Origin: Mucilaginibacter mallensis
GTDB lineage: Bacteria > Bacteroidota > Bacteroidia > Sphingobacteriales > Sphingobacteriaceae
NCBI RefSeq assembly: GCF_900105165.1
Contig: NZ_LT629740.1
Location: 62,001 to 126,000, forward strand
Direction: 5' to 3'
Length of the DNA: 64,000 bases
Shown here: positions 33,299 through 43,095 of the stretch, piece after piece
How the letters are laid out: the number at the start of each line of letters is the position of its first letter
Position numbering within the stretch: the stretch's first letter is position 1
Translations under genes and position numbers: made by a program
Notes under the pieces: model-generated
What the model saw: only the letters and a program-made list of their open reading frames with translations
Told to the model about the DNA's origin: nothing
The model's database searches: none

Positions 33299-34024
33299 TT
33301 AGATTCCCAAGGTTTCACAAGCTCTTTCAGCAGCAAGTTTCTCCGCGTTCTTTTTGCTGAATTCTTTTCCAAGGCCCACCACGTCGCCATCGACACTGGC
33401 TTGTACGGTGAATAACTTTACGTTCTCGCCTTCAGTATTGTTCACCAGGTCGAACGAGATATCTTTGCTATGGCGCTGGCACCATTCAATCAGCTTGCTC
33501 TTAAAGTTTGTTTCGGTTTGCTCCAGCGTGTGGATATCAATGTGTGATTTGATGATGTGGTTCACCAAAAAATTGCGGGTAAAGTCGTAGCCCTTATCCA
33601 GGTATACGGCGCCTATTAAAGCCTCAAAAGCATCGCCCAATAATGAGCCTTGCCTTGATGAGTTTAGCGCGCGGCTATCAAACTCTATCAGTTTATCAAA
33701 GCCAAGTTTGCGGGCAAGCTGGTTAAGGTTTACACGGCTTACGATCTTTGATCGCAGCTCGGTTAAGAAACCTTCATCCTCATACGGGTATAGTTTGAAG
33801 AGCACTTCGGCAACAACGCTACCCAATACTGCATCACCCAGAAACTCAAGGCGTTCGTTACTATTCTTTACTCCTTTTTTTATGTTTTGGGCTACAGATT
33901 TATGGCGAAAAGCAAGCCTGTATAAAGATAAATTGCCCGGAACAAAGCCGAGCAAATTCTTTAACACTTTTACATATTTTCTGTTAGGCGATAAGTAAAG
34001 TTTGTAAAAACGACTTATAGGCAT
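33299..34024 (-). CDS. rnc: ribonuclease III
   Basis: RNase III cuts double-stranded RNA in rRNA and mRNA processing. The 241-residue protein carries the catalytic signature NERLEFLGDAVLG near residue 55, LLGDAFEALIGAVYLDKG with the second acidic pair, and a C-terminal double-stranded RNA-binding domain ending KKNAEKLAAERACETLGI. It begins 7 bp after the fabF stop codon on the same strand, the common acpP-fabF-rnc order of Bacteroidota. Confidence 0.95.
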   Translation of the reverse strand: MPISRFYKLYLSPNRKYVKVLKNLLGFVPGNLSLYRLAFRHKSVAQNIKKGVKNSNERLEFLGDAVLGSVVAEVLFKLYPYEDEGFLTELRSKIVSRVNLNQLARKLGFDKLIEFDSRALNSSRQGSLLGDAFEALIGAVYLDKGYDFTRNFLVNHIIKSHIDIHTLEQTETNFKSKLIEWCQRHSKDISFDLVNNTEGENVKLFTVQASVDGDVVGLGKEFSKKNAEKLAAERACETLGI

Positions 34025-34031
34025 CTAAATT

Positions 34032-35285
34032 TTAATCTTCTAGTTTTTTAAATATCACAGAAGCATTATGACCGCCAAAGCCAAACCCATTACTCTGGGC
34101 CACCCTTACCTCTCTTTTCTGGGCAGTATTAAATGTAAAGTTAATCCGTGGGTCGAACGCCGGATCGTCAGTAAAATGGTTTATTGTTGGTGGAATGATA
34201 CCATGGTTCATGGCCATTATAGTAGCAATAGCCTCAACAGCGCCCGCTGCACCTAATAAGTGCCCGGTCATTGATTTGGTTGCGCTAATATTAAGCTTAT
34301 AAGCATGGTCGCCAAAAACATTCTCAATCGCTTTTATTTCCTGCGGATCACCTATCGGGGTTGATGTACCGTGAACATTCACATAATCAATGTCTTCAGG
34401 TTTCAAACCTGCATCGCGTAAAGCTTCCCTCATTACAATGGCTGCTCCAAGTCCGTCAGGATGTGGTGCTGTCATATGATAAGCATCGGCACTCATGCCT
34501 CCGCCAACCATTTCAGCATAAATTTTAGCGCCTCTTGCCTTAGCGTGTTCAAGTTCCTCTAAAATAAGAGTACCTGCACCTTCGCCTGCCACAAAACCAT
34601 CACGGTCCAGATCAAACGGACGTGATGCCGTTGCCGGATCATCGTTACGTGTTGACAGGGCGTGCATAGCGTTAAAACCGCCTATACCAGCTTCGTTTAT
34701 AATGGCTTCTGATCCGCCGGTAACAAACATATTGGCCTTACCCATACGGATATAGTTAAAGGCATCAATAAGCGCGTTGTTGGACGAAGCACAAGCGGAA
34801 ACGGTGGTAAAGTTTGGCCCACGAAGGCCGTATTTGATAGAGATATGGCCCGGGGCAATATCAGCAATCATTTTAGGGATAAAGAACGGGTTTATATGAG
34901 GAGTACCATCGCCTTTGGCAAAATTGGTTATCTCATCCAAAAACGTTTTTAACCCGCCAATGCCTGATCCCCAGATAACGCCAATACGGCTGGTATCCAG
35001 CGTGCTGAAATCCAGACCGGCATCTTTTACGGCTTCTTCGGTTGAATAAAGGGCATATTGAACAAAGGGATCCAGTTTCCTGGCGTCTTTTCTGCCCAAA
35101 AAGGCATCTGCGTCGAAGCCTTTCACTTCGCACGCAAATTTAGTTTTGAACTTCGACGTATCAAAGCTCTTAATAGGCGCAGCGCCACTCACTCCATTGA
35201 TCAACGCTTCCCAATATTCAGGAACGCTGTTGCCAATTGGAGTAAGTGCCCCAAGCCCGGTTACAACGACTCTTTTAAACTCCAT
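34032..35285 (-). CDS. fabF: beta-ketoacyl-ACP synthase II
   Basis: FabF elongates fatty acids by condensing malonyl-ACP with acyl-ACP. The nucleophile is Cys165 (TVSACASSNN), and the two catalytic His residues lie in VNVHGTSTPIGD and TGHLLGAAGAVEA. The protein has 417 residues, the usual length. It lies 17 bp after acpP, whose product is its substrate carrier, and 7 bp before rnc. Confidence 0.96.
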   Translation of the reverse strand: MEFKRVVVTGLGALTPIGNSVPEYWEALINGVSGAAPIKSFDTSKFKTKFACEVKGFDADAFLGRKDARKLDPFVQYALYSTEEAVKDAGLDFSTLDTSRIGVIWGSGIGGLKTFLDEITNFAKGDGTPHINPFFIPKMIADIAPGHISIKYGLRGPNFTTVSACASSNNALIDAFNYIRMGKANMFVTGGSEAIINEAGIGGFNAMHALSTRNDDPATASRPFDLDRDGFVAGEGAGTLILEELEHAKARGAKIYAEMVGGGMSADAYHMTAPHPDGLGAAIVMREALRDAGLKPEDIDYVNVHGTSTPIGDPQEIKAIENVFGDHAYKLNISATKSMTGHLLGAAGAVEAIATIMAMNHGIIPPTINHFTDDPAFDPRINFTFNTAQKREVRVAQSNGFGFGGHNASVIFKKLED

Positions 35286-35302
35286 TAGTAAATTTAAGGA
35301 GT

Positions 35303-35539
35303 TTATTTAACGTTTTTTTCAAGGTAAGCAACAGCCTGGCCAACTGTACCAATAGTTTCAGCCTGATCGTCAGGGATAGCCACATTGAATTCTTTCTCGA
35401 ATTCCATGATCAGTTCCACGGTGTCTAAAGAATCTGCACCAAGATCATTGGTGAAGCTAGCTTCCGGGGTTACTTCGTTTTCGTCAACACCCAATTTTTC
35501 TACGATTATAGCTTTTACTCTTGAAGCGATATCAGACAT
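35303..35539 (-). CDS. acpP: acyl carrier protein
   Basis: A 78-residue acidic carrier with the phosphopantetheine site GADSLDT at Ser37. It is the first gene of the acpP-fabF-rnc transcript and is divergent from the IPExxxVDY protein gene, with 144 bp in between. A near-consensus box (TTTCTTTG on the minus strand) lies about 35 bp upstream. Confidence 0.96.
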   Translation of the reverse strand: MSDIASRVKAIIVEKLGVDENEVTPEASFTNDLGADSLDTVELIMEFEKEFNVAIPDDQAETIGTVGQAVAYLEKNVK

Positions 35540-35683
35540 AGTCTTATAGTTTAATGATTAATAATTTCAGTGCAAAGAAAAATAAATTCTGTTAAATATC
35601 AAATCTAAAACTTTTTACATATTTAGCTCAACAAAATTTTACTTGCAAAGGTTTCAATTTGTATTTTTACCGCGGCAAATGTA

Positions 35684-36109
35684 ATGATTTTGAACAGAAA
35701 AATCTTAAAGTTTGAGATCGATCTTGATTTTGTGCTGATTGCAGTTACAACATCGCTGAAAGATTATCGTATTTGTTATTTAATTAACAAGTATTTGAAT
35801 TTTAATTTCCTGAAAACCAGCGATCTGGCTATTGATATTAACCATAGTCCGGAATCCGTCTACTTCTCTATGTATACCTACCACTGGGAGGCCAGCGATA
35901 CTTTTTTTTATTTTATAGCCAATAAAGGATCAGATGGTTACCTTGTACCCGAAATGCGCAAGACGGATTATTTTTTTATGATCAAGAATTATATTGATGA
36001 TGAGGACCTTGAAAAGCTGATATCGGGCCTTAACCGTATCCCCGAAATTGTTGCCGCGGTAAAGATTGATCCAAAAAAAATAAAATCACGTGAAAATCTT
36101 CTATTTTAG
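35684..36109 (+). CDS. IPExxxVDY-family protein
   Basis: A 141-residue protein of the Bacteroidota-restricted family named after its C-terminal motif; here it reads LNRIPEIVAAVKIDP. The rest includes FEIDLDFVLIAVTTSLKDYRICY and TYHWEASDTFFYFIANKG (in pieces), with no export signal. Its function is not known. It lies 65 bp before pyk on the same strand; members of this family are typically found next to pyruvate kinase, so a link to glycolysis control is plausible but unproven. Confidence 0.82.
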   Translation: MILNRKILKFEIDLDFVLIAVTTSLKDYRICYLINKYLNFNFLKTSDLAIDINHSPESVYFSMYTYHWEASDTFFYFIANKGSDGYLVPEMRKTDYFFMIKNYIDDEDLEKLISGLNRIPEIVAAVKIDPKKIKSRENLLF

Positions 36110-36174
36110 CGCCGAAATTGAAAGTGTTCTAACTACACTATATAAAGGCTTATAGCCACATTAAACTAAAAATT

Positions 36175-37611
36175 ATGAAATTAGAGTATAACCGAACCAA
36201 GATTGTTGCTACCATGGGGCCTGCATCATCGCCAAAAGAGGTATTATTAGCCATGATAAAGGCTGGCGTAAATGTTTGCCGATTAAATTTTTCGCACGGA
36301 AAGGTTGAAGATCATAAAAAAGTGATCGACACTATCCGCGAAATAAATGCAGAATATAAAACCAATGTTGGCATACTTGCCGATTTACAGGGACCAAAGA
36401 TCCGTATTGGTTTGGTAAAAGATGGAGGTATTCACCTGGTTAACGGTACTCACATTAATATTACAACCCATGAGTGTATAGGTGACGATAACCAGATCTA
36501 CATTACTTATGATACTTTCCCTCAGGATGTACAGGCAAATGAAATTATTTTGCTTGATGACGGAAAGATCCAGATGAAAGTTATTGAAACCAACAGGAAA
36601 GATGCAGTTGTTTGTGAAGTTATACACGGCGGTATATTAACATCACGCAAAGGTGTTAACCTGCCAAACACTAAAGTATCTATCCCAAGCTTAACCGAAG
36701 ATGACCTGGAGCACCTGCATTTTGCTTTGGAGCAGGATGTAGAGTGGATAGGCCTTTCATTTGTGCGTAACGCTCAGGATATAGTTGAACTAAAACATAT
36801 CATTAACCAAAAAGGCAGCGCTGCCCGTGTTATTGCTAAAATTGAAAAACCTGAAGCTATTGATAACATTGATGCAATTATTGCTGTTACTGATGGCGTA
36901 ATGGTTGCCCGTGGCGATCTTGGTGTTGAAATGCCGCTTGAAGAAGTGCCTTTGTTACAAAAAATGATAGCCCGTAAATGCCGCGCGGCATCAAAACCGG
37001 TAATTGTTGCTACCCAGATGCTGGAATCAATGATAACCACCCCGCGCCCAACACGTGCCGAAGTTAATGACGTTGCCAACTCTGTACTTGATGGTGCTGA
37101 TGCGGTAATGCTTAGCGGCGAAACATCGGTTGGTGAATTCCCGGTAATAGTTATTGAAACTATGGCTAAAATTGTACGCAATGTTGAAGAACTGGGTTAT
37201 CCGTATAACTCGGCAAAGGAAACCAATATGGATCCTGCTTCACCTGAGTATTTGAGAGACGCAGTTTGCGGATCGGCAGTATATTTAGCTGAGCACACCA
37301 ACGCGGTAGGTATTGTAGCCATGACCGTATCAGGTTATACCGCATATGAAATATCAAGCTATCGCCCTAAAGCAAGTACTTATATTTTCACATCAAACAA
37401 GCAATTGCTTAACGCGTTGAGCCTGGTTTGGGGTGTAAAAGCGTTTTACTACGATAAGCTGGAAAGTACCGATCAAAGCATAAGCGATGTAAACGCTGCC
37501 CTTAAAAATGAACTGTTGATAAAAACTGGCGATGTAGTAATTAACACTGCAGCAGTGCCAATTTACAAACAAGGCAAAACCAATATGCTAAAGGTTAGCG
37601 TTATTGAATAA
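36175..37611 (+). CDS. pyk: pyruvate kinase
   Basis: Pyk converts phosphoenolpyruvate and ADP to pyruvate and ATP. The N-terminus reads TKIVATMGPASS, the active-site block is VIAKIEKPEAIDNIDAI with the catalytic Lys, and MVARGDLGVEMP and ATQMLESM follow. The 478 residues include the barrel, the B domain and the C-terminal regulatory domain. It may be cotranscribed with the IPExxxVDY gene and ends at a strong terminator. Confidence 0.96.
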   Translation: MKLEYNRTKIVATMGPASSPKEVLLAMIKAGVNVCRLNFSHGKVEDHKKVIDTIREINAEYKTNVGILADLQGPKIRIGLVKDGGIHLVNGTHINITTHECIGDDNQIYITYDTFPQDVQANEIILLDDGKIQMKVIETNRKDAVVCEVIHGGILTSRKGVNLPNTKVSIPSLTEDDLEHLHFALEQDVEWIGLSFVRNAQDIVELKHIINQKGSAARVIAKIEKPEAIDNIDAIIAVTDGVMVARGDLGVEMPLEEVPLLQKMIARKCRAASKPVIVATQMLESMITTPRPTRAEVNDVANSVLDGADAVMLSGETSVGEFPVIVIETMAKIVRNVEELGYPYNSAKETNMDPASPEYLRDAVCGSAVYLAEHTNAVGIVAMTVSGYTAYEISSYRPKASTYIFTSNKQLLNALSLVWGVKAFYYDKLESTDQSISDVNAALKNELLIKTGDVVINTAAVPIYKQGKTNMLKVSVIE

Positions 37612-37636
37612 GTTGGTATAACATTTTGAAATTTTA

Positions 37637-37669
37637 AAAGCCTCTCCAAATTTTGGAGAGGCTTTTTTT
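37637..37669 (+). terminator. intrinsic terminator of pyk
   Basis: AAAGCCTCTCCAAA and TTTGGAGAGGCTTT form a near-perfect stem followed by a T run. It lies 25 bp after the pyk stop codon. Confidence 0.9.
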
Positions 37670-37728
37670 GTTTCCGTAGAAAAAGTGTTCGGAAGAATAT
37701 ATTTTCTACAAATATTGAGCGTGGGGTC

Positions 37729-37796
37729 ATACTGGCACTCGAAGGGTAAGCGTAAAGGCCTTTGCCCGCATGCTTCAAGTGCCTCAGCATGACCTC
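37729..37796. repeat. REP-like element of the GTCATnCTGAG family, copy 2 (inverted)
   Basis: GTCATACTGGCACTCGAAGG at the left and CTTCAAGTGCCTCAGCATGAC at the right frame GCGTAAAGGCCTTTGCCCGC. Read on the other strand it aligns with the element at 29047-29117 over its full length. Confidence 0.75.
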
Positions 37797-37964
37797 TTTT
37801 TTAATCTTCCCAACACCTATGGTTCCTCTAGAAAAAAATATGACTTGATTAAACATCAATAGTTATATATAATTTATCAACCTAAATAATATTTTAATAA
37901 AGTATAGGCATAGCTTTTGCTGTTAATGCTTTATTATATCTTTACTTTTTTCCACTATCCATCA

Positions 37965-39923
37965 ATGAGTAACGCCCAGCAGCCCTTAAATTTAAATAAT
38001 GAAGAGTTATTAAATGTATTGTCTTTTTCTGGAGACGCAACCGCTATCCATGTTACTGAAGATGCTGTAATACAATATGCTAATGATGCTATGCTAGCTT
38101 TCTGGGGCAAGGGAAAAGATGTTATAGGAAAATCACTTGAAAATGCTTTGCCCGAACTAAAAGGGCAGCCTTTTATTGAAATGTTTAAAAAAGTATGGGA
38201 TGAGGGCATAACTATTAAAGGCACTGACACGCGTGCTCAATTAATAGTTGATGGTATACTCCAGACATTTTATTTCGATTATGAATATCGTGCGGTAAAA
38301 AACAGTGCAGGCCAAACCTACTGCATTTTGCACACAGCAAAAGATGTAAGCGAGCGTATGCTGGCTAAGAACAGGGAACAGGACCTAACTGAAGAACTAC
38401 GGGCAGCCAATGAAGAGTTGCAGGCCGCCAATGAAGAGATGAACGCATCGAACGAGGAGTTGAGTGAATCGCGCCAGGAACTGTTTGAGCTTTATGAAGA
38501 CCTTAAGGAAAGTGATATCCGTTTTCGTAACATGGTTAAGCAGGCGCCTGTTGGGATATGCATAATAAGGGCCCATGACCTGTTTATACAGGACGTAAAT
38601 GATAATTACCTTGAATTGGTAGGTAAAAAGCGCAGCGAGCTGGAAAATCATACCATATGGGGTGCAATACCTGAAGCAGCTGATATTTATGCGCCTATTA
38701 TGAATGATGTAATTAATAGCGGCGTTCCATTTAATGCCATAGAACATGAGCTTGTTTTAATAAGAGACGGCGTACCTGAAACGGTTTTTATTGACTTTGT
38801 TTATGAGCCGGTAAAAAACGATGGTATGGTGAGCGCTATAATGGTGCTGGCCATTGATGTATCAGACAAAGTGATTGCCAGGCGCAGTATTGAGGACATG
38901 GAAGAAAGAGTAAGGCTGGCCGTTGAAGCTGCCGAAATAGGAACTTTTGACCTGAATGTTGTAAAAAATGTAATGCTGACCTCCGAACGCTTTGATGCTA
39001 TTTTGGGTTTTAACAGCCATGTATCCTGGAAAAAATATAAAGACGCGATACATCCTGATGACAGGCATAACCGTGAGGCGGCCCATGAAGCAGCCCTGCT
39101 AAACGGGAAACTACTTTACGAAGCAAGAATAATACACCCTGACAGATCGGTACATTGGATACGGGTGCAGGGCAAGGTTTATTATGGTAAAGAACGCAGC
39201 CCCTTAAGAATATTGGGGACACTGCTTGATATAACGCAGGTTAAGCGCCTTGAGCAGCAAAAGGACGATTTTATAAGTATTGCCAGTCATGAGCTTAAAA
39301 CACCTATTACCAGTTTAAAGGCATCACTGCAATTGTTGGAGAAAATAAAGGGCGACAGGTCATCACTATTAATACCAAAGCTGATAGATCAGTCGATTAA
39401 GGGGGTTAAAAAAATAAGCACTTTGGTTGATGACCTGTTAAATGTGAGCCGTACAAGAGAAACACAGTTGAAACTGAATAAGTCTATCTTTAATGTATCG
39501 GAATTATTGGAGGGCTGCTGTAACCATGTACGAGTTGCCGGTAAACACGAGCTCATATTTCAGGGCGATAAAATGCTCACTGTGTTTGCTGATGAACATG
39601 CCATTGACCAGGTATTAGTAAACTTTGTGAACAATGCGGTAAAATATGCGCCCGATTCACCAAAAATATTTCTGATAAGTGAAAAGGTGGGTAGCATGAT
39701 GAGGATAGCTGTTAAAGATAATGGCCCCGGCATTTCAGCCGATAAGATCCCTTACCTGTTTGAACGTTATTACCAGGCCCAGCCCGGTGGTTTCAATAAC
39801 TCCGGCTTAGGCCTGGGCTTATATATATGCGCCGAAATAATCAGGAAACATGGCGGAGAAATTGGCGTGGAAAGCGAATTAGGCAAAGGCAGTACCTTTT
39901 GGTTTACATTACCATTGCGGTAG
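37965..39923 (+). CDS. multi-PAS sensor histidine kinase
   Basis: A cytoplasmic (no membrane helix from this start) kinase of 652 residues. Domain order: PAS (about 10-115), a heptad-rich coiled coil (about 125-170) made of repeated AANEELQ/ASNEELS units, a second PAS (about 180-300), a third PAS of the PAS_3 type (about 310-425), then HisKA with the phospho-accepting His442 in ASHELKTPITSL and an HATPase domain (NNAVKYAP, DNGPGISADKIPYLF, GLGLGLYICAEII). I chose the ATG at 37965 (MSNAQQPLN); the one at 37917 adds a hydrophobic stretch atypical for the family. No response regulator gene is adjacent, so it is an orphan kinase. Confidence 0.9.
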   Translation: MSNAQQPLNLNNEELLNVLSFSGDATAIHVTEDAVIQYANDAMLAFWGKGKDVIGKSLENALPELKGQPFIEMFKKVWDEGITIKGTDTRAQLIVDGILQTFYFDYEYRAVKNSAGQTYCILHTAKDVSERMLAKNREQDLTEELRAANEELQAANEEMNASNEELSESRQELFELYEDLKESDIRFRNMVKQAPVGICIIRAHDLFIQDVNDNYLELVGKKRSELENHTIWGAIPEAADIYAPIMNDVINSGVPFNAIEHELVLIRDGVPETVFIDFVYEPVKNDGMVSAIMVLAIDVSDKVIARRSIEDMEERVRLAVEAAEIGTFDLNVVKNVMLTSERFDAILGFNSHVSWKKYKDAIHPDDRHNREAAHEAALLNGKLLYEARIIHPDRSVHWIRVQGKVYYGKERSPLRILGTLLDITQVKRLEQQKDDFISIASHELKTPITSLKASLQLLEKIKGDRSSLLIPKLIDQSIKGVKKISTLVDDLLNVSRTRETQLKLNKSIFNVSELLEGCCNHVRVAGKHELIFQGDKMLTVFADEHAIDQVLVNFVNNAVKYAPDSPKIFLISEKVGSMMRIAVKDNGPGISADKIPYLFERYYQAQPGGFNNSGLGLGLYICAEIIRKHGGEIGVESELGKGSTFWFTLPLR

Positions 39924-40008
39924 CAGATGTGTAGACGCAGTCTACAGGCGTAATAGTCCGGTGTCAGAGACATCGGACAGTATAATATTTGTATAGCGAT
40001 AGTGCGTA

Positions 40009-40302
40009 TTATTTAACAGCCAACAGGTCAACTTTCTGTATAACCGGGTCTTTAGAGAACAGGTCTGGCGCATTTGCCATTAAAGCTTTTGCAATCTCGC
40101 CGGATAAGTGTGCATTTCTGCCTTCCTCTGTTTCAAACGTATCGAAAACGCCAAAGGTTGATGCGCCAAATTGCAAGGCATACCAGTTAATGGTTCCGGT
40201 TTCAGCCATAGCTAAAGGTATTGCGCTTTTTAAAAAGCTTGCTACTTCCTGTTCTTTACCTGGTTTAGCCTCAAGGGTTGCCAGTAATGCGAATTTTACC
40301 AT
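40009..40302 (-). CDS. antibiotic biosynthesis monooxygenase (ABM) domain protein
   Basis: A 97-residue single-domain protein of the ABM ferredoxin-like fold (MVKFALLATLEAKPGKEQEV, TINWYALQFGASTFGVFDTF in pieces). Members include YgiN-type quinol monooxygenases and many of unknown function. It has no signal peptide. The genes on both sides are not clearly related; it may be monocistronic. Confidence 0.82.
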   Translation of the reverse strand: MVKFALLATLEAKPGKEQEVASFLKSAIPLAMAETGTINWYALQFGASTFGVFDTFETEEGRNAHLSGEIAKALMANAPDLFSKDPVIQKVDLLAVK

Positions 40303-40655
40303 GATTTAATTTTTTAATGCTGATTGGTTATTTACGTTAATAGGGGGACGACCGGTTTTGTTTTGTAAAAACTTAGTCGGGTTTAACGTATATTCCTTAC
40401 ACTACAATTAATACAAAAAAGTAAAACGTAATGCAGGGCGTGTGTACTTAAGATGATACAGTAGCCGTTGGTTTAAATTATGCTTTTTCAATAGAGCTAA
40501 GATGGAAAGAAATAAGTTCGGCAAACAACTTAAAGGTCATGATCGTCGCCGGATTATTAATCATATTATAATCAAGTGGGTAAACAGATTGGTTTATCGT
40601 CAATCTGTATGATCGCATCCTGAACTTACTTCAACGTTATTACACCGCATGCAAA
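40303..40655. other. gene-free stretch
   Basis: I found no convincing gene here. A 36-codon frame on the plus strand (40502-40612, starting MERNKFGKQL) has no recognisable features or clear promoter. No strong hairpin or repeat was seen. Confidence 0.5.
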
Positions 40656-41045
40656 CTACACGCCGGGGATAAGATATATGGCTAATAAGGCGCCGATAAT
40701 AACTATAGCCAGTGTTAGTATTAATGCGGGGATTGAAGATGGTTTATAGGCTTTGTTTATCAATTGTTTTTCAGTGATGCTATATCGTACATAAGCATAT
40801 AATACGATGAATGCACCCAATACAACTAACAATATCCCAATTTCGCTGGAATGGCCCTTAGTGGGCAAAACGGTTTGTTTGTCTGTTATTACAAAGGAGA
40901 TTTGTTTGATGAACAGCGCGAATTTTACCACAACAAATCCAAACCCCATTATGGCCACGCCGGTTCGTATCCAGGCCAGAAATGTGCGTTCATTTGCTAA
41001 ATGATCTGATGGGTTAGCAATAGGCTGATTTTCGTTCTCTTTCAT
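40656..41045 (-). CDS. YidH-family (DUF202) membrane protein
   Basis: A 129-residue inner membrane protein with the DUF202 signature LANERTFLAWIRTGVAIMGFG (in part) and three membrane helices (about residues 25-50, 68-90 and 105-127). The function is unknown in the family. It is divergent from the 638-residue membrane protein. Confidence 0.85.
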   Translation of the reverse strand: MKENENQPIANPSDHLANERTFLAWIRTGVAIMGFGFVVVKFALFIKQISFVITDKQTVLPTKGHSSEIGILLVVLGAFIVLYAYVRYSITEKQLINKAYKPSSIPALILTLAIVIIGALLAIYLIPGV

Positions 41046-41107
41046 AGGTTTAGCATTATAACGATAAAACTTGAATTTGTGTTACCACATTGCTAAAGTG
41101 GTTTATT

Positions 41108-41115
41108 TATCTTTG
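41108..41115 (+). promoter_or_regulatory. predicted -7 element (TATCTTTG)
   Basis: An exact TAnnTTTG match 20 bp before the ATG of the 638-residue membrane protein gene; the transcript would start near 41122. Confidence 0.5.
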
Positions 41116-41135
41116 GGCTTCATAATATAGTATTA

Positions 41136-43052
41136 ATGGCCCTTACCCTACTCATACTCTGCTTTATTTCCATCTTTTTAAGTATTGGCGCTTTTCAATC
41201 ACAGGCAACCGGTAAAAAGGAAGTTTTGCTGATAACGGTACTTGTTTTTTCTACACTCGTAGTATTCATTACTGAAATACTAAGCATTCTGCACTGCTTC
41301 AACTTTCAATCAATCTTAATTTCATGGAGTATAGTTTTAATTGGTAGCCTGCTCTATCTATATCTTAAAAAGGAAAAATTAGCTGTATTTACCGGCAACT
41401 TAAGTCAAAATATTTATAATGTATTTAAGAGTCTCAGCATTTTCGAGAAAATTTTACTGGGCAGCGTATCTGTAATACTGCTGCTGATTTTTGCGCAGGG
41501 CATCATATATCCGCCCAATAACTGGGACTCCATGACCTATCACATGGCCCGTATTACCAGTTGGGTAAGCCACCAGTCGGTTGCTTATTATCCTACCCAC
41601 GTTGTAAGGCAGTTGTATGAGCCGCCCTTTGCCGAATATCTGATCGCCCACATTGCCATCCTGAGCAAAGGCGATTACTTTGCCAACCCGGTACAGTTGT
41701 TTTTTCTGTTACTCACCGTTGTTGGCATTGTGCTGATACTTGAAGAGTTTGGTTTAAATCGCAGCTACAAAGTAATTGCAGTAGTATTGGCCGTTACCAT
41801 TCCCGAGGTGGTGCTGGAAGCATCAAGCACGCAAAATGATATTGTAGTTTCCTTTTTTATTATCGCGGCATGCTGTTTTGCGCTCAGGGCAGTTAAGAGT
41901 GGCCGGTTTAGCGATCATTTATTTTTAGGGCTGGCCGTTGGCCTGGGCATACTTACAAAGGGTACAGCTTATATATACCTGGCACCGGTTTTACTTTTTT
42001 GGGGGATAGGATCATTAGTGTGCCTATTCCGTACCCGGAACTATAATTACCTGATTTTCCCGTTGATGGTAGCAGTGCTATCCATAAGTATAAATGCCGG
42101 GCAATACTACCGCAATTATAACTATAGCAAAAATGTATTGGGTACCGACAAGGAAGAAGGGAAAACCTATGCAAACCAAAAAATGAGCGCGGGTATATTC
42201 CTGTCGAGTGTGATAAAGAATGCCGGCATGCACTTTAGTTTAATGTATGCCAAGCCAGTGGCGAAGGTTTCAACCAAAGTGGTCTACGAGCTACATGCTA
42301 TAGCTGGTACGGACATTAACGATCCGGCTGTTAACTACCGCAATAATATTTACATTATAAATAGCGGTGTAACCGATGAGGATGGCGGGCCCAATATGAT
42401 CCACTTTATATTGATCGCTGCCGCATTTGTGATATTAGGATGGGGTATAATAAAAGGCAATCGCGAGTTCATAGTTACTACATTGCTGGCGATAATGATA
42501 CTCCAGGTGGTATTCTTCTGCGCTTACTTAAAATGGCAGCCATGGGTATCCCGACTGCATGTGCCTATGTTTTTACTGTCGGTACCGCTGGTGTGTTATG
42601 CTTTAAGTATTAGTAAGCTGTTTAAAAAGATAGTGTACATAATTACACCGGTACTTTTGGTTTACGCGCTATTGGTGGTATTCCATAATATCAGGAGGTC
42701 ATATTCCAATACCATGTTCAATAGCCGGTACCAGAATTATTTTGCCGGTAACCCATTGGTTTACGATGAATATAACGCGGTTTATACAGCTATATCACAA
42801 TCAGGCGCTAAAAATATAGGCCTCCTTTTCGGTGTTGACGACTGGGAATATCCCCTGTTTAAAGATAGTTTCAGCAGGCATATCAACCCGTTTTATATCG
42901 GGGTTGATAATGTTTCAAAGTCGCTGCCGCAAACTGTACCAACGCTTGATTATATCATTAGTACAACTACAAATCATCCATTTATCGACTTTAATGGTAA
43001 ACGGTTTTATAATCAAAGTACAGGGAATAAATATCTGTTTTTGTACAGGTAA
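41136..43052 (+). CDS. GT-C-like polytopic membrane glycosyltransferase
   Basis: A 638-residue membrane protein with about 12 hydrophobic helices. After the first helices comes PPNNWDSMTYHMARITSWV, an acidic loop in the position of the catalytic Asp of GT-C (ArnT/PMT-type) glycosyltransferases, followed by YEPPFAEYLIAHIAIL. The last ~120 residues form a soluble domain (GVDDWEYPLFKDSFSRHINP). It probably uses a lipid-linked sugar, at the periplasmic face. The acceptor is unknown. A fragment resembling its C-terminal tail appears at 48916-49026. Confidence 0.75.
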   Translation: MALTLLILCFISIFLSIGAFQSQATGKKEVLLITVLVFSTLVVFITEILSILHCFNFQSILISWSIVLIGSLLYLYLKKEKLAVFTGNLSQNIYNVFKSLSIFEKILLGSVSVILLLIFAQGIIYPPNNWDSMTYHMARITSWVSHQSVAYYPTHVVRQLYEPPFAEYLIAHIAILSKGDYFANPVQLFFLLLTVVGIVLILEEFGLNRSYKVIAVVLAVTIPEVVLEASSTQNDIVVSFFIIAACCFALRAVKSGRFSDHLFLGLAVGLGILTKGTAYIYLAPVLLFWGIGSLVCLFRTRNYNYLIFPLMVAVLSISINAGQYYRNYNYSKNVLGTDKEEGKTYANQKMSAGIFLSSVIKNAGMHFSLMYAKPVAKVSTKVVYELHAIAGTDINDPAVNYRNNIYIINSGVTDEDGGPNMIHFILIAAAFVILGWGIIKGNREFIVTTLLAIMILQVVFFCAYLKWQPWVSRLHVPMFLLSVPLVCYALSISKLFKKIVYIITPVLLVYALLVVFHNIRRSYSNTMFNSRYQNYFAGNPLVYDEYNAVYTAISQSGAKNIGLLFGVDDWEYPLFKDSFSRHINPFYIGVDNVSKSLPQTVPTLDYIISTTTNHPFIDFNGKRFYNQSTGNKYLFLYR

Positions 43053-43095
43053 TTCTGGGATAATATTAATGCAATGCTAAATTAGTTATTGAAAA